A stretch of DNA of 64,000 bases from Calycina herbarum (Eukaryota > Ascomycota > Leotiomycetes > Helotiales > Pezizellaceae), in contig LLEY01000063.1 in assembly GCA_001414485.1 (NCBI GenBank), forward strand, positions 186,001-250,000. Direction: 5' to 3'. Each line of letters starts with the position of its first letter. Within the stretch, counting starts at the first letter, position 1. The position numbers and the translations under genes were made by a program. Shown piece by piece: positions 11,008-22,643 of the stretch. The notes below the pieces were generated by a model that saw nothing but the letters and a program-made list of their open reading frames with translations, had not been told where the DNA came from and did not search any database.

Positions 11008-12048
11008 ATGGACAAATCCCGAGAGCGCGTGGCCTCCAAGCCAACCGAAATTGATGAAGATGACTGGCACAACGTCTCGGATGCAAAAAAGAGGAAGCAG
11101 ATACAGGACCGCCTCGCCCAACGCTCAAGACGTGGGTAATTCGTTTTACTTGTTTCCAGAAACCCGAAGAACAGCTGCCTTTCTCATATATATTGATAGC
11201 TGCTATATTCGAAGCCAAATCTTTGCAAGCATTGGACTCTCCAGTCACAAGAAGGGACTGGCTGCTTGGCCGCTTTTTAATAGGGGAGATATGCTGACTG
11301 AATTTTAGGAAAACGCCTGCGAGATGCAAAGAAACAATCATCAGAGATTACAACTCAATCATCGACTCTTGAACACCCCGGATTGACTGAATCCTTTGGA
11401 TTTTTCAACCAAAATACTACCGGTGGTTACCTTGATCAAAACTATTCTTTCGGTGCGCTGGACCCGGCTGGCTCTCTTGATGTCTTTTATCCGACTGTTT
11501 CACTTGATGCCTTCGATCCGATGACTCCATTCAATCTCGAATCGACTCCTTCTCTCAGTACTGTAGACCCGACCATTTGCTTTGGGGATATGATGCCTTC
11601 ATTTTCGCCTCAAACTCCATCAGTCAATGCTCCTTCTCCACCTTGTACTTGCTCTGTAATCGGACTGGCTCCCAACCTAAGTCACGATCTTCCTTACAAG
11701 CTCACGGTAATTATGGCATTGTATATTAATGGCGAGGTACTTGGTTTATCATGTTGTACGATAACTCCGGCCAAGTCTAAACCCGCCACGCCAGAAATTC
11801 CCCTCCCGTTACGCCCTACACCCACTCAGCTTCTTACCGTGCATCTGAGTGGTATTGACCGGTTTCCCTTTCCCAAAGTGCGGGACAACGTTATCAGTAT
11901 GAGTGGCTTGATCGACGAAGAAGAATTTGGCCGCGATATGTTTATGATGCCAAGTTTTTCCATCACCCCAGGTGGCTTAGCATGGAATCCCAAAGCATGG
12001 AAGGTCGAGAAGCCTTTTGCGGACAAGTGGGGATTTCTCTTCCGTTGA
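11008..12048 (+). CDS. bZIP-type transcription factor with DUF3425 domain
   Basis: A probable nuclear transcription factor in two exons, 11008-11131 and 11309-12048 (288 codons, 287 aa). The basic region spans the intron: DAKKRKQIQDRLAQRSR followed by RKRLRDAKK, the bZIP-like signature common in fungal DUF3425 proteins. The following leucine zipper is short or absent, as is usual in this family. The middle is rich in Pro/Ser/Asp (repeated FDP/LDPTxS phrases), likely an activation region. The C-terminus, RFPFPKVRDNVI then DEEEFGRDMF and AWNPKAWKVEKPFADKWGFL, matches the DUF3425 pattern of a 'WD.RGWE...FA.KW' ending. Targets are unknown. The gene converges on the hydrolase gene at 12323-13151. 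Confidence 0.8.
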
Positions 12049-12322
12049 CGGGTCTTCAATAAATCAAACTGGCCCTTTGCAATTTTATTGAGAGAATGTC
12101 CAAAAATTCGACCATTACCGTTCGGGGACAGTCGTTTTCTCTCTTCACTGAATCACGCCAATGTTACTGTTATGAAAAGTCATCAACATAGTCAGGCTAG
12201 AAGGGTTTTCAATGTAGCTGAATCTCCACAAGTTACAACGCATCCCCCTCGGAAAACACAATAAAACTGATCGAACATACGGGGAGAGCGACACTATCCC
12301 AATCCTCCATTATTCGGCAACC

Positions 12323-13151
12323 TTATGCCTTTTCAGCAACATCTACAATCCAATCGACCACTTTCGGCAAGGCACTGACATTTGGAATATGACCGGCGTT
12401 GATACTTGTAACAGCAACATTTTTCCCACTCGATTTCTCAATGTTTTCGATCGCGCGTTTCTGGCCTTCTACCGGAATACATGCATCAAGCTCGCAAACT
12501 AGATACGAGACCGGGACGTTGTTGTATCCGGCATGTGTCAACTCGTTGCTGAAACTGACAGCCGAATGGCATGCGAATGCCTCGACTACAGCTATACCAA
12601 CTTCCGCTGGCATATCCTGAAGTACGAGTGCGGCGGTACCCGCTGGGTCGTCATGTATCATCCAGCCATTGTCCTGTTACGAGGTTAACGAGGAGCATTA
12701 GGAGGGAGGTTGGGCGAAAGCATACAAGAACCTCCAAGTCTACTCCTTTCACCACCTGTTCCGAGGTTGCCAATGATTCTCCGACAGCTGGAACAACCGA
12801 TGTCATGTATGCTATATGCACAACTCCTCCTTTCTTTCCTTGGCTCTCTCTTTCCGCCTTACTCGCGCCTTTAGTGCTTTCGGTTGTTGGGACTCCTCCG
12901 TAAGAATGAGAAATGAGAATCACGTCTTTTCCCTCGTCTGCAAGTTTCTCCACTTCTCTGCGTATGAAGACAGCATCGTCGTACATTGTTGGCGGTTCCC
13001 CTGGCCTCCCTTCTCTTTTTCTGAGACCAACTGTCGGGAGATGCAAACCTCGGATTTCATAACCTTTCTCTCTCACTGCTTCGAATACTGGGTCGTAAGC
13101 ATCGGGACCAGAGAAAGACCCAGGAATGAGGAGGATTGAAGGTTTAGACAT
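12323..13151 (-). CDS. Alpha/beta hydrolase
   Basis: A serine hydrolase of the alpha/beta fold in two exons, 13151-12726 and 12673-12323 (259 codons, 258 aa). It begins MSKPSILLIPGSFSGPDAYDP, where LIPGS supplies the oxyanion-hole strand. The nucleophile elbow is SHSYGG, the acid is likely Asp in VCELDACIP, and the His is in INAGHIPN near the C-terminus. There is no signal peptide, so it is probably cytosolic. This short single-domain type often acts on small esters or on intermediates of secondary metabolism; the substrate cannot be told. An 18-bp dyad sits about 190 bp upstream of its start. Confidence 0.85.
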
Positions 13152-13340
13152 TTGAAGAGTTGTGTGAGGCGGGTTGGATTGTTCTTTTGATAGCTTTCTA
13201 GGAGTGATAAAATTATGCTTTGGAAATCAGTTCAAAAGTGCAGTCCTTTCTTCTTCTTATAGCAGCTCGTATGGAGTATCACAGCCCTTTCCTTTCCAAT
13301 TCTAAACTTATTTTCTGACTTTCTGACATGTTGTATTACT

Positions 13341-13358
13341 GTTGGTATGGATACCAAC
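13341..13358. promoter_or_regulatory. 18-bp dyad upstream of the hydrolase gene
   Basis: GTTGGTAT and ATACCAAC form a perfect inverted repeat with a 2-bp centre. It lies between the hydrolase start (13151) and the end of the transporter gene (13735), so it most likely belongs to the hydrolase promoter. Function is inferred. Confidence 0.35.
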
Positions 13359-13734
13359 ACCCGTTTTTGTTGGTCTCTCCGTGTCAGAAAAGCGGGGTCC
13401 GTGTGCGGGGTAGGATTCGCTAGTTCTACATGCGAAGTGGACCTACACTTCTGACTTCATTCGAGTGTCAGAGGTCCAGTTGTTTAGCTTGCTTCTCGTC
13501 TTGGAAATGCTGCAAGGGGGCAGACCCGTCATTGTCTCTACCTTGGATCCGAAAGGAGTCAATATTCCGGTTGATTTCTGCTGGATGGATAGAGCTAAGG
13601 TGCTCTATTTATAAATATTGTACAAATTTCTGCTCGAGATGAATAGAAAAGGTTCTTTCTGCAGTCTCTCTATCGTACATTCTCCCTTCCAACTCTTCTC
13701 CTCCGTCTAAACCTCAACGCGTGTTGCGAAACTC

Positions 13735-15764
13735 TCACGATCTCGCCTTCACCGACTTCCACTCGATAAAAAAGGAAGCCACAAAGGCTAGAGAAGAAGC
13801 CGCAAGAGCACAATAGAAAGTATTGTCGAGGCCCAAATTGTACGCCGCCAGCACGACTGGCAATTCCGTCCTTGAAACTAGTCCTTGGATATCCGTCGCT
13901 CCAGAATTGATAATTGCTGAAGATTGAAAACTTGGTAATGTCCTTACCAGCTCGGAGGTCAACGTATTGGTAAGAATAGTCTGGCAAACACTGACAAAGA
14001 TAGTTCCGCCGAAGAATTGCGCGAATGCAATGACTGTGAGACCGATAGGGACGTCCTTTTTAGGTAAGACTGTTTGGGCGGCGATGGAGCATTGTTGGAG
14101 GGTCATTCCTGTTCCGGCACCGGTGATAAGCTGGGCGACAGTTAGTAGATTGATGGGTAATATTTCGAGGGATTTTACCTGAAAAACAACCCATTCTCCG
14201 ATACCACTGTCAACTTTCAAACTCGCTAAAAGGCCAGTCCCTATCATGCGAATAGCACAACCGACTATTAACCAAGGAGCATAGTATCCCGTTCTGGAAA
14301 TCGCAATGCCACAACCGATGACGAAAACAACCGTCCCAAGGAACAGCGGCAATAATCTAATGCCAGCGTCAACCGCACTTATTCCCTTGATCGCTTGAAA
14401 CCAAATTGGGAGGTAAAAGGTTGGAATAATCAACGCTGCTCCACCACCTATAGAGAAAAACACCGAAGCTGCGATGCTTCGTTGACGAACGATTCTTGGT
14501 GGTATTGTGCCGTTTTCTTGGATCCGTTGCGTAAAGAGAAATCCCAACAGAAGAACTGGTCCGAGGACGAAGAGAGCAATGATTCGAGGATCGCTCCATA
14601 AGTATTTTGTTCCGCCCCATTGGAGAGCTAGGAGAAGGGCGATAAGTCCTGGTGCGAGGAGGAGGTTACCTATGGGGTCGAAACTCCATATTCTTTCTTT
14701 TACCCTGCCTTTGAGCACTTCCGGAGCAGGTGAAGCCGGGAGAAAAATCAAAATACCGATTAAAGCAAGGCCACCGATTGGAACATTAATCCAAAAGCAC
14801 CAACGCCATGAAGCTTTGGTAGTCAACAATCCCCCAATGGTAGGCCCTATTAGAATCTTGGAGTCAGAATCATTCTTTGTGAAATTCAAGTAGCAGAAAG
14901 GGTATTACCAAGAACTGAAGACATCCCAAAGACAGCTCCCTAGTCGCCAAAAACCTGTATGTCAGTTTACTTCTTTGATAATGCAGGTCTCGAGAGAAAC
15001 GAAAAGTGTTTTCAGCCTCCTTAGACGACTTAAAATGAAAAGGAGCATTCAGAGATCGTGACTAACCAAGAAACCTTGATACTTTGGTCGTTTCCGAAGG
15101 GGAACAAGGTCAATCATTATGACAGTTGCGCCCACAGAGGAGCCAGCTCCCCCGATTCCAGTGATTGCTCGGCCGAGGATAAGGGCAAGGGATGAGGGAG
15201 CGGCAGCACAGACTATCGAGCCTATTTCGAAAAGGGCCACGAGGACGAAAAAGGTCCATTTTGCGGAGTAGAATGTCTGGATTTGTCAGTTGTTTGATCC
15301 CAAGAAGAGAACCTGGGAGGACAAACATATATTTTCCCGAGCGGAAACTGTACAACACAATAAGGAAACAAGAATGCAGCTTCATACCATGCTATATCCG
15401 CAAAACTTTGGAACTCGTTGGATATCGCGGGGATTGCTACTCCAATGATTGTTCGATCCTAGTTTGTTATTAGCAGAGCATTTCATAACTCTTTAATATT
15501 TCTCATGATTGTTCTAAACAAATACGCTGGGTCACTCTCTGGTGTCTGTGGGATTAAGCGAGGGGGACTGACGAGCGCGGTGAGAAAAAAGGCAAAGTAG
15601 ATTGATAACATTGAGAGGATGACGATTTTTTGGGAAGGGCATTTTGATTCGTCTTCTAATTCTCCTGTGTCATTTGTTCCTTTTTCGAGATTGAAAGAAG
15701 ACTGGCTTTCGCCAGTGGAGGCGTTCTTTGGGGGATCCATGCCCAGAAGACGTTGATAAGTCAT
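13735..15764 (-). CDS. MFS drug/toxin exporter, DHA2-like 14-TM family
   Basis: A plasma-membrane or vacuolar proton antiporter of the major facilitator superfamily. Six exons, 15764-15573, 15458-15327, 15276-15067, 14939-14909 (31 nt), 14846-14179 and 14130-13735, total 543 codons (542 aa), a usual length for this family. After a hydrophilic N-terminus come the first helix (ILSMLSIYFAFFLTAL) and DRTIIGVAIPAIS. Family motifs include GRAITGIGGAG and the antiporter motif C region (GMSSVLGPTIGGLLT). The substrate is unknown. A Zn2Cys6 regulator is transcribed divergently across a 321-bp promoter holding a palindromic zinc-cluster site, suggesting a regulator-transporter pair. Confidence 0.88.
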
Positions 15765-15909
15765 TGTAAAAAGAGGGTTTCAAGAGCCGAAAAAGAGGTG
15801 CAGATTCGTGAATTCTGGGAAATGGTACGACCCATAAGGGATATATGTATGCTAATTTCTCAACACTGAAATTGTTAAGTGTGACGATTTTCTACTATTT
15901 GCTTCGGCC

Positions 15910-15935
15910 GAGGTTCGGGCGCTAGTCCGAACCTC
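15910..15935. promoter_or_regulatory. Palindromic CGG-N8-CCG site in a divergent promoter
   Basis: GAGGTTCGG at 15910-15918 and CCGAACCTC at 15927-15935 form a perfect 9-bp inverted repeat with an 8-bp centre. The inner triplets give CGG-N8-CCG, a classic arrangement for a dimeric Zn2Cys6 factor. It lies 145 bp from the transporter start and 151 bp from the start of the Zn2Cys6 gene. Binding by that neighbour is an inference. Confidence 0.6.
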
Positions 15936-16085
15936 CCAAGCCTCCCGAGATTCTCCTCTCATGCATGGCATCATCGAAACATCAACTCTTTCTAACAAAC
16001 ATCGATTTCAATTCTAATTCTTCGGTAACCGTCTTTCTGCGACTCCTTACGCCCCTCTTGAACGTAAAAAGACAAAAATAAAACA

Positions 16086-18380
16086 ATGCAGTCTCCACAA
16101 TTGTCCTTGAGCTGTATCCCGTGCGCCAAGCGGAAAGTAAGATGTGATAGATCAAAACCATGTTCTCACTGTAGACGAAGGAGAGGAGACATTTGCGAAT
16201 ACCCTATCCCAATCACCTCTTCACGAAATAACTCACGAAGCACTCTTCCTGATACAGCACAGTCTAAGCGAATCGAGAACCTGGAACAATACATTCGTAG
16301 TCTCGGACACGATCCAAATCAAGCTTCTATCCCCAGTCCTACGACCCCAAGCGAATCCTATATTCCAAATAATGTACCTGCGGTAAATTTGACGTTGACC
16401 CAGAACATTGGAGTTCAGCGAGCTCCTTCTTCTTTCTTTCCAACACCGCGCCCGCGAGGGAGCGAGCAAGCTAGGCTAGTTGAGCACAATGAACAGACGA
16501 TATATATTGAATCGTGTGTTTTCCCGCTGCCTCCAATCTTGTTGAGTGGACGCGTGCTAATTTCAGTAGTCCCTTGTGGCACAGTTGGAGCGAAGCAAAA
16601 CAGTCGGCTACAGCATCAGAACGAGACAATTGCGGGTATTCCGCTACATTGATGGACCCGGGGAGGACAGAAAGAACCGAATTGTCATCTTCCAGAGGTC
16701 CCTCCAGCCAAGAGAAATCAAGGCTATGGACTCATTATCTCTCGCATGTGCATCCGCTGACCAAGTTGTTCTTCGATTGGGATAAAGAGCCTCTGCTGAG
16801 AAAGGCAGCTGACGGTCAACAAGCACTTTCGAAATCAGAAGATGCATTTTCTTCTGCAGTTTATTTCATTACACTAGTGTGCATTTCGAACGAAGAATGT
16901 GAAACTGTCATGGATAGTTCAAGTAAAATCCAGTTACTTGACGATTTCCAATCAACAGTGGAGACAGCATTAATCGCGGCCGGTTTAATCGCTACCAGCG
17001 ATTTGGCCGTATTACAGGCCTTTCTTCTTTACTTTGTAATGTCATCACGCCCTTCTTAGTACCATACGCTGAAATTTTCAAGATTGCAATGCGAAATCGT
17101 GCTAGACCAGCTAGTTTGTTCTCGTTACTAGGAATTGCTGTCCGTATTGCCCAACGCATGGGTTTACATAGAGATGGCAGTTCGCTAGGTCTAACGCCTT
17201 TCCAATCAGAGGAGAGAAGGCGTGTCTGGTGGCAGATGCAACACATGGAAATCATGATTTCGCAAATCCTCGGTACAATTTCCCTGACTCTTTACGCAAA
17301 CTGGGACACAAAGCTCCCCGGAAACTTCGAGGACAGCGATATTCGCCCAGAAATGGACATTCTGCCAACCGAGCGTTCTGGTCTTACGAGTATGTCGCAT
17401 TGTATGTGGCGATATTATATTCTTTATTACCAACGGGTTCCAAGGCAACCGGACACGCAGAAAGACTTCGCATCTTTGACATCCCCTCAAGTTTCTTTGG
17501 CGGCGAAGGTCGCATTTGTGGAGCAATTCGCGGGAATCCTAAACGAGAAGTTTGTCAAATATTGCGAACTCCTGAATCCGCTTCATGTGAGTATTCAGAT
17601 TGGGACACGTGGGTTCATACTTGCCATGAGGAGAACTGTGTATCAACCTAGAGTTGCTCATGCAAAAATATCCGAAATACCGAAGTCAGAGCGGGAGATG
17701 CTTTTGAAGATTTGCGTTGAGTGCTTGGAGTATTATATTCTTGCTGAGACCACGCCGTCGATTGCCCAATTTCGTTGGTATAACGAACTTTACTTCCAGT
17801 GGACAGCTTGTAAGTCCCTCAAGCCCGACACATTGGAGTCGCTAACAACATTTGTATATCAGTTGTGTATATTATTGTCGAAGCACATTATCGTGCTACT
17901 GATTCCGAGGCATCTTCTCTCTGGACACTCATTGATAAAGTCTATAAGCTTCACCCAAAACTCGCAGTTCCCGCGGAAAGGTTGGATATTGTAGCTATCG
18001 GGCGCCTTGTTGTCACAGCTTGGAATCAGGGCCAAGAACAGCTCCAGAATTTACAGCAAAGTACCAGTATAGAGAAACCCCGGTGTAGGTAATGGGGACA
18101 CTGTTCTCCCGCTTTTTTTCTCTTGAGTCACCCCTGAGTCACTCCTGAACCCCAGCATTATCCTGTGCCGAATCCCGAAACATATTTTGATAGGCAAATA
18201 CTGACGCCCCATCTTCTAGGTGTTGTGAAGATGGAGAATGAGTTGACTTCGTTTGTGCATGCTTCAAAAGAGTCAAACATGGACCTTGGATGGGATACAG
18301 AGAACTTCATGGCTTTGGACTTTGATTTGATTGATTGGTCAGTTTGGGAACAAGACGGATATGCTCAGGTGTTGAATTAA
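16086..18380 (+). CDS. Zn2Cys6 transcription factor with fungal-specific TF domain
   Basis: A nuclear zinc-cluster regulator. The N-terminus carries C-X2-C-X6-C-X5-C-X2-C-X7-C (CIPCAKRKVRCDRSKPCSHC then RRRRGDIC), followed by a short coiled segment (RIENLEQYIRSLG). Exons 16086-16513, 16567-17035, 17083-17809, 17863-18082 and 18194-18380 keep one frame (677 codons). The middle domain shows the fungal_trans signature RIAQRMGLHRDG and EERRRVWWQM. The last intron contains a 71-nt introner-like block at 18085-18155. Using the block's own acceptor (18155) would shift the frame and stop soon after. An in-frame product needs the acceptor at 18193, or a different donor. The C-terminus ends in an acidic/aromatic tail (LIDWSVWEQDGY). 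It probably controls the divergent MFS gene. Confidence 0.82.
18085..18155 (+). repeat. Introner-like intron, copy B (last intron of the Zn2Cys6 gene)
   Basis: This 71-nt block starts GTAGGTAATGG and ends CCCCAG. It matches 9282-9352 (reverse strand) at 65 of 71 positions without gaps; all six differences are transitions. Here 71 nt is not a multiple of three and the frames before and after are the same, so the functional intron must use at least one splice site outside the block (for example acceptor 18193). Confidence 0.75.
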
Positions 18381-18640
18381 ACATAAGTCTGAACAATAAT
18401 ATCTTTGAACAAGGTTTCCCAAACCTCAGAAGGAAGTGATAAGTTGAAAGAGTAGTATCCAGAGGTAACGATAGTGTTTGTGGTTTGATGTTTTTTCTTG
18501 GATATTTTGGTTGTTAGTAATGATTTCCATAGTAGACGAGAGATGCTGGTTGGCTATGCTGGTTGAGAATTGCTCTCATGTTTGTGGTTATGTGCTGTGG
18601 TTCATTTTTGTAGAAATAATTCAAGATTTCATTTTCCAAA

Positions 18641-18930
18641 GTATGTTCGTAACTACGCTCAAGTATTCTGATTGTTCGAAAAGAATAGAAAAAGTAAGTA
18701 AAACGAGTGAAGTTACAAGAACATTTCAAAATATTCGAAAGGTACTTTTCGTAAATATGTTCGTTACTACGTTCAAGTATTTTGATTATCCGAGAGGAAT
18801 AGAACAATAAAATAAACTAACAAGACTTACTGAAATAATAATAGGAAAATCGGATCTTCCTTTTCTTAAGAATATCGGTTACTATGTTCAAACGTATTAA
18901 CTATTCGAGAAGAGTGAATACTTCACTGCT
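18641..18930. repeat. Three degenerate direct repeats of about 115 bp
   Basis: The phrase TATGTTCGTAACTACGCTCA, followed by AGTATTCTGATTGTTCGA, recurs with substitutions near 18642, 18757 and 18873, each time followed by a purine-rich stretch. The sequence is AT-rich and non-coding. It lies just downstream of the zinc-cluster gene; a decayed element is possible. Confidence 0.5.
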
Positions 18931-19827
18931 TTTTAACAGATAGAAAGCAAAAAAAGAATCCGTTTGAAATCCCTTCCATCACCCCTATTCACTCTGATAT
19001 TCAGGTGTATCATTTCAATTTAATCCCGTTTTCACAGTTTCCCCGATTTCCCAAGTCAGGGCGCGGATTCCATCCACCAAGCTTTTTCTCCACTCACTTT
19101 TAAAGTACCGCTCTTCCTCTCACATTTTTTCTCTTCCATTCCTCTGCGCTTACCGCGCTCTTCTCCCCACCAAAACTCCACCGAACAGCAAACCCCTTAC
19201 ACCTCCTCTTCACCACATATTCTCTGTATTTCAGAAAGTTTGCGGGTGTGGCAAGTCTTTCTAAGATCATCACCCCCCGTGATACGTTTTCGACGGCGAG
19301 AACTCATGTATATGGAGAGGGCGAGGGGGGTTATACTCAGGAAGTGGACAGGGGCCCGTGGTCGTGCCTTCCTTTCGCTCGAGTCCTAGTGAGTCGAGTC
19401 GAGGTCAGTAGGGAAGGAGCGTCATCGATTTCTGACATGATGCTGTTGAGGGATGGCGCCAGGGAAGGAGCGACTATTGAGGTCGATCTCCCTCTCTCTT
19501 CTCTCCCCTCGCCTGTATGGGACAGTTCGTTCCTTCCCTTCTCCATCTTGACTTGACTTCTCGACCTCGCTAGAGTAGTGACACAACTGAGTGCGAGGGA
19601 AGGTACCAAGGTCGGGATTTGAGGTATGGGAAGAAGTGACACTCCACCTTTCCTTATATTCCCTTGTCAACAATCGGTGCACCCTTCCCCGTTTCACCAA
19701 TCCCCTTAGTAGAATAAAAGCTGTTGACTGCACCTCTTTGTTTCAATCCTGAGTACTGTTTTTTCCTAGAAGAAGTGTGAGTATTATTCCCCCATGTGTA
19801 GTTTTTTGGGGTTTGTTGGGGGCTGGG
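18931..19827. other. Gene-free interval left of the hAT element
   Basis: Pyrimidine-rich tracts lie between 19080 and 19230. No convincing protein frame is present. Confidence 0.45.
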
Positions 19828-22635
19828 CAGTGGTCGGCAAATGGAAGGGGTTCCAGTGGAATATTCCAGTTTTTGCCAGCAATGGAACCTTCTAGGAGAG
19901 GTTTAAAATGGAATGGAGTCTTCTATAAAAAAAAACCCTGGAACACCTATTCCAGAGGTAGTAGATATTAGCCTGTATAGGAGTCATTTTAGGTTATTTA
20001 GTAGTGAATTTCATAGATTTTAAGATAAATTTAGCTATCTAATTAAACGAAAAAAGGTATAAAAAGCTTAAATTTAAGGAATTTTCTATTTTCTATTAAT
20101 TATATACTAATTGCCTTACTACTACTAGCGTCATCTCCTTGAATATATACTATTAATTCTTCGCTTGTTTCAAGTTCCTTAACTTCAGCTTTTGTAAGTA
20201 AACCCTAGCTTCTTAGACATATAATCTAACGTAAAGTGCTATTAGTAACTCGGTAACGCTTCTTTGTAATAACAAGAGCGCCTTTAGAAAACACTCGTTT
20301 AGAGGGAGCCGATGTAGTAGGTATTGTAAGATAATCGCGTGCTATTTGTGCTAATATAGGGTAATCGTATTGCTTGCCTTTCCAGTACTTTGCAACCTCT
20401 CTAATAGGTACGTCCTTAGCTAAACACTTCTCCTGAAGGTATTGTGTATATTCGGATATTACTGTATAAGCTCGATTATCGCTAAAGTTGTAAAAAGGGT
20501 TATACTAGGCCTCCTCTTCCTCTGAAGAACTCTCGTCTAAGCCTCTCTCCTCCTCTGTTAATCTCTCTTGTAACTTTATCTTATTATCTCGACTATAGTA
20601 TTTATCGTATACTGACTTAAATTGTGCCTTAACCTTCTTATATATATTGTTTCTAGTACTGCTATCGTTCTCTAACATCTTAGTAAAGAAGTAGAGCTTA
20701 TATCGAGGATCTAAAATAGTTACAACTAAGGCGGCGTGAGAGGTAAGAGCTAATTTGAAGTATTTATCGAGCTTCTCGTATGCGGCGCTTGTAGCCTAAC
20801 GAAGAGTGTATTTGTATTAATACGAGACGAGGGCTTTAAGTTGTCGGCGGAGAGCAATATACGTTGGTATAGAGTAGTAGAGCGTAGGGTACTTCTCGGC
20901 TTAAAGTGTAATAAGAAGCTTTTCAAAGATAGTAAAGAACTCCTACATCTCCTTACCAGCATCCTAATCCTTATCGGTGAGATCTAAATTACGAATTGAT
21001 TCGTTAATTCTTTACGTTACACACACATATTTAATAGGATCTTCGAGGCGTAAAAAGCGTTTAAGAAAGAATGCTATTAAATTCCATTGTACTAGTATAT
21101 CCAAAGTTATCTTAAGGAACTTAATATTATATCTTTGATAAGCGTCGAGTAACTGTTGGCGGAAGAGACGTCGGCGAAAGACAATTGCAAGTAATCGAGC
21201 CTTAAAAAAGAAGGACCGAGGCTTTAAGGATATCTCTTCTGGAGGTATAGCGGCGGCATTAGGTTGAAAGTCTTATAAATGGCGAGGCTCTTTTAGCTTA
21301 ACTTTAAGTATTGCTATACCATCTTGAATTGCAAGATTAAGGATATGTCTAAGACATCGTAGATCTCCCTCCTCTACGTCAAAAGAAAGCTAAAAGCGAG
21401 CCTTCTTTTTAGGCGAATACTTGCGATATCAGCTAGCATATTCAGCTACAAAGTCGGTAAGAAGTATATTGTTTACTAAGGCGTTGTCGCGTGTAATTGC
21501 TAAAGTAGAAGGCGTAATATCGTAGAAATCGGTGATCTTAAGAAGGACACTTATAAGGTATTCTCCTAAGTGAATTGGCTCTAGTAGATAGACAAGATCT
21601 AGAACAGTTATATGAGTTTCGAATTCCTTATCGATATAATGTGTAGTAACTGTTATATATTCCTTATAATTAACCGCTGTCCATGTGTCCGTAGTAAGAG
21701 CAATTCTGCCGCTGCTTATAACTTATACTTAGAGTTGAGATTTAAGAGCCTTTTATACAAGTTCGAATTATGTAGCAATATTATGAAGGAGTATACGAGT
21801 AGATAGAAGCGTAACTTATAGATTAATATACTTAAAGAGCTATACTATAGACTCTTGATCAACAAGCCAAAAAGAGAGGTTATTTATAGTAACCTATCTA
21901 ATTAGACGATAAGTGAATTCTACCTGCTAATTATGTTTAATCTCTTCCTTTGAAAGACTCTTCTTCTTTAGCTAAAAGAAAGTACTTCAGCTATCTGCCT
22001 TAAGTGCTTTCTCCTCATCCTTTAACGTAGGGAACTCCTTATAGTAGGTGAGGTAGTGTTGCTTAAATACTTATGTTCCTAGTATAAATCTCTTAAGCTT
22101 TTTAGGCGTCTAACTTATACAATTCGGCTGTCTACATTTGACCATCATCATCTCTAGCTCGTCTAGTATAACTATACGTATAAACTTGGGGTTTAGGTCC
22201 TTGAAGAAGAAGTTCTATATAGGCTTTAAAGGAGGGACTCTAGGAGGGCGATTAAGTCGTAAAGTAGGACGAACTAGTGGAAGTTCTAGGTCAGCATAAC
22301 AGCGCTTTTAAGGACTCAAAGATAGAGGAGGCATTAAATGCCAAGGAGCTTGGATTACTCGACGATTTAGAGACGCTATTATAGGAGTAGTTGTATATAT
22401 AGTAGTATTATTAGTTTTAAATTTAATATCTTAGTAAATAAAAGGTAGGCCTTAGCGCCTAGATTATTATTTTTACGGTCCGAAATCACGTAAAATGTCA
22501 CGTAGATGGAATTCCAGTGGAACTTCTATGGAAACCCTATTTTTTATAGAGTCTTCCATAGATTTTTAAAAAAGGAATGGAGTCTTCCAGTGTATAGCTG
22601 TGGAACTTCCATGGAATTCCAGTTGCCGACCACTG
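19828..22635 (-). mobile_element. hAT-family DNA transposon, degraded
   Basis: The 2808-bp element begins CAGTGGTCGGCAAATGGAA and ends with the reverse complement of CAGTGGTCGGCAACTGGAA: 19-bp terminal inverted repeats with one mismatch. Flanks are an 8-bp direct repeat with one transition, GGGCTGGG (19820-19827) and GGGCTAGG (22636-22643), the target duplication length of hAT elements. Subterminal regions are rich in TTCCA/TGGAA. The interior is AT-rich and the transposase frame is broken by stops at former Gln/Trp codons, typical of RIP. Confidence 0.88.
20100..22340 (-). pseudogene. hAT transposase remnant
   Basis: Minus-strand translation near 20420-20180 gives the hAT C-terminal dimerisation motif: VAKYWKGKQYDYPILAQIA, then RDYLTIPTTSAPSKRVFS, then CLRSxG around stops. 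Upstream fragments continue to about 22340 with many in-frame TAG/TAA codons. It is not translatable as it stands; boundaries are approximate. Confidence 0.75.
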
Positions 22636-22643
22636 GGGCTAGG

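Noticed and set aside
15906..15911. CCGAGG hexamer near the transporter promoter as a fatty-acid regulator site
   Set aside because: A single copy, expected by chance about every 2 kb; it is not clustered as in the metabolic promoters.
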